Below are positions 1 to 6,527 of a stretch of DNA of 8,410 nt, in pieces. A program made the position numbers and the translations under genes. The stretch comes from CAZJAD01 sp964543855 (GTDB lineage Bacteria; Electryoneota; RPQS01; DYHQ01), in NCBI GenBank assembly GCA_964543855.1, contig CAZJAD010000100.1, positions 1-8,410 of the forward strand. The letters run 5' to 3'. Below the pieces are notes generated by a model, which worked only from the letters and a program-made list of their open reading frames with translations, was not told the origin of the DNA and made no database searches. Position 1 is the stretch's first letter, and each line of letters starts with the position of its first letter.

Positions 1-2
1 AG

Positions 3-599
3 TCCGCTCGGCATGCCCCGCGTCTCCCACACGAACCCTACTATGATGAGCTCGTATCCTATGCGCTGGGTCCGGGGTATGCCGAGGCTGGGCTTGTGGC
101 CGACGGGCTTTGGGACTTGGCGGCACAGACTCGGCTGGGCTACGAACTGCTGCCGATGGCTGTCGGTTTCGTCCAGGAAGCTGGCGAGAGAGCGGCCTTT
201 GGAGTGAGTCTGCCTTTCCGCTACCCACTGGAATCACTCGTGACCGGGGGACGCAGTTCAGCGGACCAAGCAGCGCTGGGTGCCGCCGTTCTGGAGAATC
301 TGGGCTATGCTACGGGCATCGCCGTATTCTGGAGCACATGGGGCGGATCTGTCCACGCATCGGCTGCTATCAGCGATCCTGATTGGGAACCCCACGACTA
401 CGACAACCTGGGCACGGGTTGGACTTTCCTCGAGGCGACTGCCTGCGGACCCTATCGGCCAGCTGGATGTCGGCCATCGTGGTTCTACGACTACGACGCC
501 TGGATTGTCTGGCCGCTCTGGGAGAGTGTCCGGGCGGCGACTCCGAGAACGGGCGGCAAGGCACAGGCGAACCCACCGCCTGTTCCGGTTGAAATCTGA
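3..599 (+). CDS. Transglutaminase-like fold protein, C-terminal part (5' end outside window)
   Basis: The frame is open from the first bases and stops at TGA 597-599, so the gene starts upstream of the window; an internal GTG at 96 is possible but less likely because coding-like sequence continues above it. About 198 residues are visible. The centre resembles the transglutaminase/cysteine-protease core. A PLESLVTGG lead-in precedes GRSSADQAAL, where family members usually read like GDCEDxAxL. A 'VLENLGY' helix end follows, then a His in 'GGSVHASAAI' (codon 354-356), then an acidic residue in 'WTFLEATACGPYRP' (Glu codon 432-434). The order Cys/Ser-His-Glu and the spacing fit the family. The residue aligned to the catalytic Cys is Ser (codon 258-260), so the protein may be inactive, a binding module, or use Ser. 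The tail is Pro-rich ('NPPPVPVEI'). No membrane segment is visible in this part. The assignment is by motif only; an unrelated secreted protein remains possible. Confidence 0.5.
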   Translation, partial: SARHAPRLPHEPYYDELVSYALGPGYAEAGLVADGLWDLAAQTRLGYELLPMAVGFVQEAGERAAFGVSLPFRYPLESLVTGGRSSADQAALGAAVLENLGYATGIAVFWSTWGGSVHASAAISDPDWEPHDYDNLGTGWTFLEATACGPYRPAGCRPSWFYDYDAWIVWPLWESVRAATPRTGGKAQANPPPVPVEI

Positions 600-626
600 A
601 GGTGCTCGCTTGCGGTTTGTGCACTG

Positions 627-658
627 CAGCCTGGCGTCTGGACGCCGGGCTGTTTTTT
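627..658 (+). terminator. Rho-independent terminator after the first gene
   Basis: A 12-bp near-perfect stem pairs 627-638 with 641-652, with one G:T wobble. The two innermost pairs must open to make a loop. Six T residues follow directly (653-658). It lies 28 bases after the stop of the upstream gene, so it should end that transcript and separate it from hinT. Confidence 0.88.
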
Positions 659-680
659 GTGAGGACAAGAGGTAGCGAGC

Positions 681-709
681 TTGATTCTCGGGCCGATAAT
701 ACATAAATT
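681..709 (+). promoter_or_regulatory. Possible sigma70-type promoter for hinT
   Basis: TTGATT (681-686) and TAAATT (704-709) are separated by 17 bases in an AT-rich patch directly after the upstream terminator. Each box matches four of six consensus positions, so the call is weak. The position is sensible because the terminator means hinT needs its own start. The leader to ATG 795 would be about 80 nt. Confidence 0.35.
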
Positions 710-794
710 ACAATGTCGGAGAAGGGAATTCTCACCGAGGGCATGGGGGAAAAGCCTCCGGTGCAAACGGGAACGAGAGTTGCAGCCTTTGGAG

Positions 795-1148
795 ATGGAC
801 TGGTCGGATCGTTGTGTGTTTTGCCGGATTGCGGAGGGATCGGCTCCGGCGAGAATCGTCTACGAGGATGGTGAGGTCGTTGCTTTTCTGGACAAGCATC
901 CGCAAGCTCCGCATCATATTCTGGTTATTCCGCGTCGGCACATCTCACGACTCCATGACGCAACGGATTCCGAGGTGCCGCTGCTTGGCAAACTGCTCAT
1001 GGTTGCGCGTGATGTGGCAGAGGCTCAGGGTTTTCATGAGAGCGGATACCGGATTGTTATCAACAATGGGTCGGGGGCAGGCCAGTCGATATTCCATCTT
1101 CATGTGCACGTCCTTGCAGGACGGGCGATGCACTGGCCGCCCGGGTGA
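795..1148 (+). CDS. hinT: HinT-type histidine triad (HIT) nucleotide-binding hydrolase
   Basis: This is a 117-residue HIT protein of normal length. HinT enzymes are dimeric purine nucleoside phosphoramidate/AMP-lysine hydrolases of the cytoplasm. The N-terminus has CVFC (Cys7, Cys10) and His49, which with His101 could form the zinc site known in bacterial members. 'APHHILVIPRRHIS' is the typical core strand, and HLHVHVL (101-107) is the histidine triad, with His103 expected to be the nucleophile. The C-terminus AGRAMHWPPG closely matches the end of the HINT1 group. The start is uncertain. ATG 795 gives the usual MxxxxxCxFC beginning, but the only Shine-Dalgarno-like GGAG (791-794) touches it with no spacer. 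In-frame TTG codons at 780 and 789 are alternatives. The frame stays open up to about 681, but that extension is Arg-rich and unlike the family. A 22-codon frame begins within its stop codon and leads to the kinase. Confidence 0.93.
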   Translation: MDWSDRCVFCRIAEGSAPARIVYEDGEVVAFLDKHPQAPHHILVIPRRHISRLHDATDSEVPLLGKLLMVARDVAEAQGFHESGYRIVINNGSGAGQSIFHLHVHVLAGRAMHWPPG

Positions 1149-1216
1149 TGGCGGTGAATCAGGAAGAGCGTCTGAACACGGGGAATGAGGTCGGTGTTGG
1201 GACTAATCGGCCATGA
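1148..1216 (+). CDS. Possible 22-codon coupling minigene between hinT and the kinase
   Basis: ATG 1148-1150 shares its A with the hinT stop TGA (1146-1148). The frame runs 22 codons (MAVNQEERLNTGNEVGVGTN plus RP) and stops at TGA 1214-1216, which overlaps the ATGATG start of the kinase. The kinase has only a weak ribosome site (GGGA 1199-1202, 10 bases away). Ribosomes finishing this frame would therefore be placed exactly on the kinase start. This could provide termination-reinitiation coupling. The peptide resembles nothing I know, and a frame this short can arise by chance, so it is a hypothesis rather than a firm gene. Confidence 0.25.
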   Translation: MAVNQEERLNTGNEVGVGTNRP

Positions 1217-4200
1217 TGAATAGGGAAGCTGGACAAGAGGTAACGCGTCGTCGCGTCCTTGTTGTGGACGACGATGAGATGTCGCGCACGGTCATGCGGC
1301 ATGTCTTTTCGCTCCGGGATTTTGAGATCGAGGAGGCGTGCGACGGTGTTCAGGCTGAGGAGATGGTCGAGCGCAACGGCTATCATCTCGTCATCGTGGA
1401 TCTCCGACTTCCCCGGCTGTCGGGACTGGACCTTATCGAGCGGATTCGGCACAAGCAACCTGATTTGCCCATCATCATCGTGTCCGGTGAGGGCGGACTC
1501 GACGAGGCGATCGAGGCGATTCGCCACGATGTTTTCTTCTACTTCAAGAAGCCCATCGTTAATCTTGATGAGTTCTTTCATGTCGTCGAGAGTGCTCTTG
1601 AACGGGAGCGACTGATCGGCGAAAACCGCGCGTTCCAAGAGGAGCTACGGGATCTGAATCTTCAACTGCAGGAGCGAGTCGAGGATCAGACGCGCGAGAT
1701 TGCGGGAATCAAGGATCGGGTCGCACAGCTGTTCCAGGTATCGCCGAGCATCCTGGCTGCCCGGGACATTGACGAGAAGCTTGACCTCGCTGTGAAGGCT
1801 CTCGTCAAGGGCCGATTTTTCCAGCGAGCGATGATCTTGCTGGAGACTTATCCCAACCAGGCGACCCAGATGGGTTGGGCAAGTGCGAGTGATGAGGAAG
1901 CCGTTCCCAAGAAAGGACTGAAGGCTCGCTACAAGGAGATGAAGGCTTTGCTGCGGGAGGACATTCGACGGGGCGGGTCGTATGTGGTTGACCGAAGAGA
2001 AGGGGATGTCGCCGGTGATCCTTCGGATTCAACCTCCGTCTTTGTTCCGCTGCGGGGTCAGGACGGCCGCATGATCGGGATCGCCCGTCTTGAAGAGCCC
2101 GTTGGCGCGGAGGCTCCTGCCGAGGAAGTCCTGCATCTCCTCGAGCTGTTCATGGCACAGCTCGCCTTGTCCATTGAGGAAGTGAACCTTGAGCGGGAGC
2201 TTGAGGAGAGTGAGGCGGAATACCGGGCTCTTGTGGATAATGTCAGTGATCTCATTTTCAGGCTTGATGAGCAAGGAAATTTCACGTTTGTCAGCCGGCG
2301 GAGCCTCGAGAACCTCGGCTATGAGTGGCGCGAGCTTGCGGGTCGGTCGTTTTATGAATTGGTTCCGGAGGAGCGGCGCGAGTCTGCTCGAAAGGCGCTT
2401 GAGAGACTGCAGGCGCAGCCGGGTGGAATGCAGGATGTCGCGATGCGCCATAAGGATGGGCGCGAGCTCATCATGGCGGTGACCGCGAATCCTCTCATCG
2501 AAATGGGCCAGACGGTCGGGATTCTGGCTATTGCGCGCGATGTGACCGAGAAACGCCGCTTGGAGGGCCAAGTCCAGGAGTCGGAGGAGCGGTACCGTGC
2601 GCTGACAGAGAGCGCGAACGATGCCATTTTCGTCATAGATCCTGACACCTACCGGTTTTTGGAGGTCAACCGGCGTGCCACGGAGCTGCTGGGCTATTCG
2701 CGCGAAGAACTGCTCCTGATGACATCGCTTGATCTTCGGCGCCCGGAACATGTCGCACGGGCTATCGAGCGCATTGAAGCGACGAAAGCATCCGGAAAGG
2801 GACGCTTCGAAGACGCACCGTTGCGACGCAAGGATGGGCGCGAGATTTTCGTGGATATTTCGGCGACCGTCCTGGAGATCGGCGGACGCAAGATCTATCA
2901 GAGCATCGTGCGTGACATCAGCGAGCAGAAGGCGGCCGAGGAGGCTCTGCGGGAGAGTGAGGAGAGATTTCGCACAATCACGAGCACGGCCAAAGACGCC
3001 ATCATCATGTTGGATAATGATGGAGAGATATCGTATTGGAATCCTGCGGCAGAGGAGATCTTCGGCTATACGAGTCAGGAGGCCATTGGTAAGGAACTGC
3101 ATCTATTCTTGGCGCCTCAAAGATATCACGAGGCCTATCGCCAAGGATTCACCGGTTTCAAAGGGACAGGACAAGGCGCTGCGGTCGGAACGACGCTTGA
3201 GTTGGAGGCGGTTCGGAAGAATGGCACGGAGTTTTCGATCGAACTCTCTCTGTCTTCCATCCAGGTCAAGGGAGATTGGCACGCCGTCGGGATCGCGAGG
3301 GACATCACCGAGCGAAAGCGGACACAGGAGACTCTGAGCCAGCGGGTGATGGAATTGCAGATTCTGTCCGAGATCAGCGACGCACTCCAGAGCGCGGTCG
3401 ATGTGGACACGGTCCTGGGAATTATCCTGGCCGGCGTGACGGCGGGGGAGGCTCTCGGATTCAATCGCGCATTTATTCTCCTGTACGACGAGGAAGAGGC
3501 AACGCTTCGTGGTGAGGCGGGTATCGGCCCAACTTCAGCCGACGAGGCCGGTCGTATCTGGTCCCAACTGTCGGGTGGCGGCTTGTCCTTGACACAACTC
3601 ATCCAAAACTACGCCACCGAATTCCCATCAAACCGACAGCAAATGGCAGATTATGCACGCCGTCTCTCCGTACCCGTTGGCGAAGAGACCGGGGTCTTCT
3701 ATCGAGCGGTATTCTTGAGAGAAGCCACGATCATTCCGAATATTCAGGAATCGCCTCTTGTGCCCAGCGAATTCCGGAAATATTACAATGCTCGCTCCTT
3801 CGCTGTCGTGCCGATGATCTCGCGTGATGTCGTTCTCGGTGTGCTTCTGGTGGACAATTTCATCACGAACAAACCGATTACCGATGATGATCTGCGTCGC
3901 CTGCGTGTGTTTGCGAACAGTGCGGCGCTGGCGATTGAACGGGCCAGGCTGCGAGTGAGCTTGGAGGACAAATTAGAGGAGCTGACTGCGGCGAACCGGG
4001 AGTTGAAAGAGAGCCGGGATAAGTTGGTGCGCACGGAGCGATTGTCCGCCGTGGGTGAAGTGGCGGCCTCGGTTGCTCATGAAATTCGGAATCCCCTGAC
4101 GGCGATCGGAGGGTTCGCCCGATCCGTCTTGAGTTCCTTGGCCGCGGATGACCGGAACCGATCGCGACTTGAAATCGTCGTCGACGAAGTGCGTCGTCTG

Positions 4201-4704
4201 GAGGGTATCCTGACGGAGGTCCTGCAGTTTGCACGACCGACGATGCCGCGCTTTGAGGCGACTGACCTGAACGGAGTCATCCTACAGACCTTTGACATGA
4301 TGTCCGAAGAGATAGACCAGGAAGTCGTTGCCGTTGAGAAGAATCTGGATGCCATGCTGCCCGCGATTTGGGCCGACCCGGATCAGATTCGCCAGGTTCT
4401 GCTCAACATATTTCGCAATGCTGTCCACGCTATGCCGGAACGCGGCGTGCTTGAGGTGCAGACGGTGGCCAATGACGAGGTTGCGCAGGTCCGGGTCAGG
4501 GACACTGGAGTGGGGATACCCAAGGTGAATCTGGAGAAGCTTTTCAACGCTTTCTTCACGACGAAGTCGGCCGGTTCCGGTCTCGGCTTGACGGTTTCGC
4601 AGCAAATCGTTCGCAATCATGGCGGTACGATTGATGTCGAGTCGGAAGTCGGGAAGGGTTCGGTGTTCACCGTGAGTCTGCCGTTGCACAAAAAAGGTGC
4701 TTGA
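1213..4704 (+). CDS. Multi-sensor histidine kinase with N-terminal receiver (REC-GAF-PAS3-GAF-HisKA-HATPase)
   Basis: This is a 1163-residue soluble kinase with no membrane segment. The REC domain spans about residues 13-130: Asp19-21, phosphoacceptor Asp63, Ser91 and Lys113-Pro114 are all present. A coiled coil follows (about 125-170), then a poorly conserved GAF-like region (170-325). Three PAS domains follow, at about 334-450, 457-575 and 581-705. Each opens with an 'ESEExYRAL/RFRTI' signature; the first closes with ARDVTEKRR, the second with VRDISEQK and the third with ARDITERKR. A better GAF lies at about 713-910 (GVLLVDN). The HisKA motif VAHEIRNPL carries His956. The ATPase has Asn1069 (N box), DTGVGIP from Asp1097, an F box FNAFFTTK and GSGLGL from Gly1121. 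All residues for autophosphorylation are intact. An in-frame TAA at 1204-1206 limits the start to ATG 1213 or 1216. No partner response regulator lies within the window. The ligands cannot be read from sequence. Confidence 0.95.
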   Translation: MMNREAGQEVTRRRVLVVDDDEMSRTVMRHVFSLRDFEIEEACDGVQAEEMVERNGYHLVIVDLRLPRLSGLDLIERIRHKQPDLPIIIVSGEGGLDEAIEAIRHDVFFYFKKPIVNLDEFFHVVESALERERLIGENRAFQEELRDLNLQLQERVEDQTREIAGIKDRVAQLFQVSPSILAARDIDEKLDLAVKALVKGRFFQRAMILLETYPNQATQMGWASASDEEAVPKKGLKARYKEMKALLREDIRRGGSYVVDRREGDVAGDPSDSTSVFVPLRGQDGRMIGIARLEEPVGAEAPAEEVLHLLELFMAQLALSIEEVNLERELEESEAEYRALVDNVSDLIFRLDEQGNFTFVSRRSLENLGYEWRELAGRSFYELVPEERRESARKALERLQAQPGGMQDVAMRHKDGRELIMAVTANPLIEMGQTVGILAIARDVTEKRRLEGQVQESEERYRALTESANDAIFVIDPDTYRFLEVNRRATELLGYSREELLLMTSLDLRRPEHVARAIERIEATKASGKGRFEDAPLRRKDGREIFVDISATVLEIGGRKIYQSIVRDISEQKAAEEALRESEERFRTITSTAKDAIIMLDNDGEISYWNPAAEEIFGYTSQEAIGKELHLFLAPQRYHEAYRQGFTGFKGTGQGAAVGTTLELEAVRKNGTEFSIELSLSSIQVKGDWHAVGIARDITERKRTQETLSQRVMELQILSEISDALQSAVDVDTVLGIILAGVTAGEALGFNRAFILLYDEEEATLRGEAGIGPTSADEAGRIWSQLSGGGLSLTQLIQNYATEFPSNRQQMADYARRLSVPVGEETGVFYRAVFLREATIIPNIQESPLVPSEFRKYYNARSFAVVPMISRDVVLGVLLVDNFITNKPITDDDLRRLRVFANSAALAIERARLRVSLEDKLEELTAANRELKESRDKLVRTERLSAVGEVAASVAHEIRNPLTAIGGFARSVLSSLAADDRNRSRLEIVVDEVRRLEGILTEVLQFARPTMPRFEATDLNGVILQTFDMMSEEIDQEVVAVEKNLDAMLPAIWADPDQIRQVLLNIFRNAVHAMPERGVLEVQTVANDEVAQVRVRDTGVGIPKVNLEKLFNAFFTTKSAGSGLGLTVSQQIVRNHGGTIDVESEVGKGSVFTVSLPLHKKGA

Positions 4705-4717
4705 TTTTTGTGTTTTT
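4687..4717 (+). terminator. Weak terminator-like inverted repeat at the kinase stop
   Basis: CACAAAAA (4687-4694) is perfectly complementary to TTTTTGTG (4705-4712), with a 10-base loop holding the kinase's last two bases and stop codon, and is followed by five T residues. The stem is AT-rich and weak. It sits inside the promoter of the next gene and may only attenuate readthrough. Confidence 0.3.
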
Positions 4718-4729
4718 ATACCTTATATT
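4701..4729 (+). promoter_or_regulatory. Sigma70-type promoter for the TPR lipoprotein
   Basis: TTGATT (4701-4706) and TATATT (4724-4729) match four and five of six consensus positions with the ideal 17-base spacing, in the only AT-rich stretch of the area. The -35 box contains the kinase stop codon (TGA 4702-4704). Transcription would start near 4736, giving a leader of about 105 nt that is very GC-rich. Confidence 0.6.
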
Positions 4730-4827
4730 GACTTAATTGGCAGGGGCGTTGGCGCCGCAGTGCGACGGGCTGCGGGTCGGCACGGGCGGCGGCCTGTCTC
4801 TCGCAGTCAGCAGGCGCGTAACGAAGT

Positions 4828-4833
4828 AAGGAG
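4828..4833 (+). promoter_or_regulatory. Strong ribosome binding site deciding the lipoprotein start
   Basis: AAGGAG lies seven bases before ATG 4841. The same frame is open further upstream to about 4697, but that part is Arg/Gly-rich non-coding-like sequence. This site together with the signal peptide fixes the start at 4841. Confidence 0.85.
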
Positions 4834-4840
4834 CGAGTGC

Positions 4841-5278
4841 ATGAGATCGATATTTGCAGCACAAGTGCTCACCATTGTCTTTTGCCTCTCACTGGTGGCT
4901 GGGTGCGCCAAAGGTCCCGGTGAACGCCAGCTGTTTGAGCAGGCCAAGAAATACCAGGAGGAAAGTAAGTTCATCGAGGCTGCTGCGGCCTACGATGAGC
5001 TGGTCAAGAAGTATCCGGAATCTCACAATGCGCCGCAGTGTCTTTTCATGGTGGGTTATCTTCACGCCAATCACCTGGGGGACATGAAGAAGGCGCGCGA
5101 GGCGTATGAGATGTTTCTGGAGAAGTTCCCCAATCACGCACTTGTCAAGGACGCCCGCTGGGAGCTGGCCCATTTGGGACAGGATGTCAACGAAATCCCC
5201 TCCTTGAATGAGTTGCTCAAGACTTCGGCCGATTCACTTGCCGGGAGCAGTAAGCCGGATACGACTCCGCCGGAATAG
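4841..5278 (+). CDS. Small lipoprotein with TPR-like helical repeats
   Basis: This 145-residue protein has a type II signal peptide: basic start (MRS), hydrophobic stretch at about 4-20, and lipobox LVAGC with Cys22 as the lipidated residue. It should be anchored in a membrane facing the periplasm. Residues 29-115 form helical pairs typical of TPR proteins of the BamD/CpoB type: 'FEQAKKYQEESKFIEAAAAY', then 'ELVKKYPES', then 'GDMKKAREAYEMFLEKFPNH'. The N-K-Y-P and K-F-P turns mark repeat boundaries. About two repeats fit, fewer than in BamD (around 240 residues) or CpoB, so it is not a full member of either. The tail from residue 117 is Ser/Thr/Pro-rich and probably unstructured. It has its own promoter and terminator, so it is likely monocistronic despite lying just upstream of the moxR operon. 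Its partner is unknown; a scaffold or envelope role is inference. Confidence 0.85.
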   Translation: MRSIFAAQVLTIVFCLSLVAGCAKGPGERQLFEQAKKYQEESKFIEAAAAYDELVKKYPESHNAPQCLFMVGYLHANHLGDMKKAREAYEMFLEKFPNHALVKDARWELAHLGQDVNEIPSLNELLKTSADSLAGSSKPDTTPPE

Positions 5279-5361
5279 TGCGCTGCGACGCGCTGACTGT
5301 CTTCTGCGGCTTTTGGCGTGTGTGCCTGCGCTTGGGCGCCACCCTCCACGAAATCCACAAG

Positions 5362-5392
5362 CCCCCGGGCTGTTGCCCGGGGGTCGTTGTTT
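5362..5392 (+). terminator. Strong intrinsic terminator between lipoprotein and moxR
   Basis: A perfect 9-bp all-GC stem pairs 5362-5370 with 5375-5383 around a TGTT loop, followed by the T-rich TCGTTGTTTT. A second pair of arms, CCACAA (5355-5360) and TTGTGG (5392-5397), flanks it and could extend the structure. It lies about 85 bases after the lipoprotein stop and isolates the moxR operon. Confidence 0.88.
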
Positions 5393-5427
5393 TGTGGAAC
5401 CCGACCTTGCTCGTCCCCGTGACGCCG

Positions 5428-5457
5428 TTGGAACTTTTCGGACTGGTCGACTGTAAA
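5428..5457 (+). promoter_or_regulatory. Candidate promoter region of the moxR operon
   Basis: TTGGAA (5428-5433) and TGTAAA (5452-5457), 18 bases apart, each match four of six consensus positions. They open an AT-rich stretch reaching about 5500. Because of the strong terminator just upstream, a promoter is expected between 5390 and 5500; the exact boxes are uncertain. Confidence 0.3.
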
Positions 5458-5518
5458 TAATAAAGATAACGTTTTCGTAGTTTTTCATACTTTTTCAACA
5501 GAAATTGGCAGGAGGCGC

Positions 5519-6508
5519 ATGGACGCGGATATTCGGGAACTCACCCAGATTGTCGAGCAGGAGTCGGAATTCGTTGACCGGTTGCAGGCCGAGATCGGGA
5601 AGATTATCGTCGGGCAGAAGCCGATCATCGATAAGCTTCTCGTCGGTTTGTTCTCCGGCGGCCATATTCTTCTGGAGGGCGTGCCGGGGTTGGCGAAGAC
5701 TCTGGCCATCAAGTCGCTGGCGTGTGCGGTTCAGACCAAATTCCAGCGCATTCAGTTCACCCCGGATCTATTGCCAGCCGACCTCGTAGGTACCCTATTT
5801 TTCAATCAGAAGGATGGGAATTTCTATACGAAAAAGGGTCCGATTTTCGCGAATTTCATCCTGGCGGACGAAGTGAACCGGGCCCCGGCCAAGGTTCAGT
5901 CGGCGCTGCTCGAGGCGATGCAAGAGAAGCAGGTGACCATCGGCGAAGAGACCTTTCCTCTCGAAGAGCCTTTCATGGTGTTGGCGACTCAGAATCCCAT
6001 CGAGCAGGAGGGGACTTATCCTCTTCCGGAAGCTCAGGTTGATCGGTTCATGTTGAAGGTCAAGATAGATTATCCGAACCGGAATGAGGAGCTGCTCATT
6101 ATGCGGGAATACTCTCGGGACAATGAGCACAAGCCGCAACCGGTCGTCACGCCTCAGGAGATCCTGCAGGTGAGGAAGACGATCGAGAGAATCTATGTGG
6201 ACCCCAAGATTGAGGATTATGTTCTCGACATTGTCTTCGCTACCCGTTCTCCGGCACAGTACAAGATACCGGAACTGGCACCTCTGATTCAATATGGGGC
6301 TTCACCAAGGGCATCCATTTATCTGATGAAGACGGCCCGTGCTCATGCGTTTCTGCGCAAGCGGGGCTATGTTATTCCTGAAGATATTCGGGCGGTGGGG
6401 ATGGATGTGCTGCGGCATCGAGTGATCGTGACTTATGAAGCCGAGGCCGAGGAGGTGGACTCGGAAAAGGTTGTCCGGGACATTTTTGACCGGATCGAGG
6501 TCCCGTGA
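5519..6508 (+). CDS. moxR: MoxR-family AAA+ ATPase
   Basis: This 329-residue protein has the normal MoxR length and is cytoplasmic. Motifs in order: 'IIVGQKPIIDKLL' family signature (29-41), Walker A GVPGLAKT (54-61, Lys60), Walker B ILADEVN with Asp117-Glu118, sensor 1 ATQNP (Asn159), 'EAQVDRFMLK' with Arg176 as a likely arginine-finger position, and sensor 2 'GASPRAS' with Arg264. The C-terminal lid (about 200-329) is complete. MoxR ATPases are thought to act as chaperones that remodel or load metal into VWA-domain proteins encoded beside them, which fits the DUF58 and Bat-like genes directly downstream. AGGAGG (5510-5515) sits only three bases before ATG 5519, closer than optimal, but there is no better start and the N-terminus is typical. 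Confidence 0.96.
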   Translation: MDADIRELTQIVEQESEFVDRLQAEIGKIIVGQKPIIDKLLVGLFSGGHILLEGVPGLAKTLAIKSLACAVQTKFQRIQFTPDLLPADLVGTLFFNQKDGNFYTKKGPIFANFILADEVNRAPAKVQSALLEAMQEKQVTIGEETFPLEEPFMVLATQNPIEQEGTYPLPEAQVDRFMLKVKIDYPNRNEELLIMREYSRDNEHKPQPVVTPQEILQVRKTIERIYVDPKIEDYVLDIVFATRSPAQYKIPELAPLIQYGASPRASIYLMKTARAHAFLRKRGYVIPEDIRAVGMDVLRHRVIVTYEAEAEEVDSEKVVRDIFDRIEVP

Positions 6509-6527
6509 GCGCTGAGCGTGGCTTGAT

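Noticed and set aside
715..794. Possible riboswitch in the hinT leader (GGAGAAGGGAATTCTC and the GGGG/CCTCC pairing).
   Set aside because: No conserved core of TPP, FMN, cobalamin, glycine, fluoride, guanidine or cyclic-di-GMP riboswitches can be found; the pairings are short.
743..874. An ATG frame after GAGGG that overlaps the start of hinT in another frame, about 42 codons.
   Set aside because: It runs through the clearly coding hinT sequence, its product is low-complexity Gly-rich and unlike known proteins, and hinT's own frame explains the region.
2029..3102. Long reading frame (357 codons) on the - strand inside the kinase gene.
   Set aside because: It is antisense to the intact PAS domains and arises from codon bias; the product has no recognisable domain and no ribosome site was evident.
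2190..3320. Three similar blocks considered as DNA repeats.
   Set aside because: They are paralogous PAS domains with similar protein motifs but diverged DNA, not a nucleotide repeat array.
3570..3690. Locally C/A-rich, G-poor coding stretch in the second GAF domain, considered as an inserted segment.
   Set aside because: The frame is unbroken, no repeats flank it, and the protein fits a helix commonly seen in GAF domains of such kinases; the shift is small.
5278..5460. Short GTG-started + strand frame of 60 codons after the lipoprotein.
   Set aside because: It reads straight through the strong 5362-5383 terminator hairpin, so it cannot be a normal gene.
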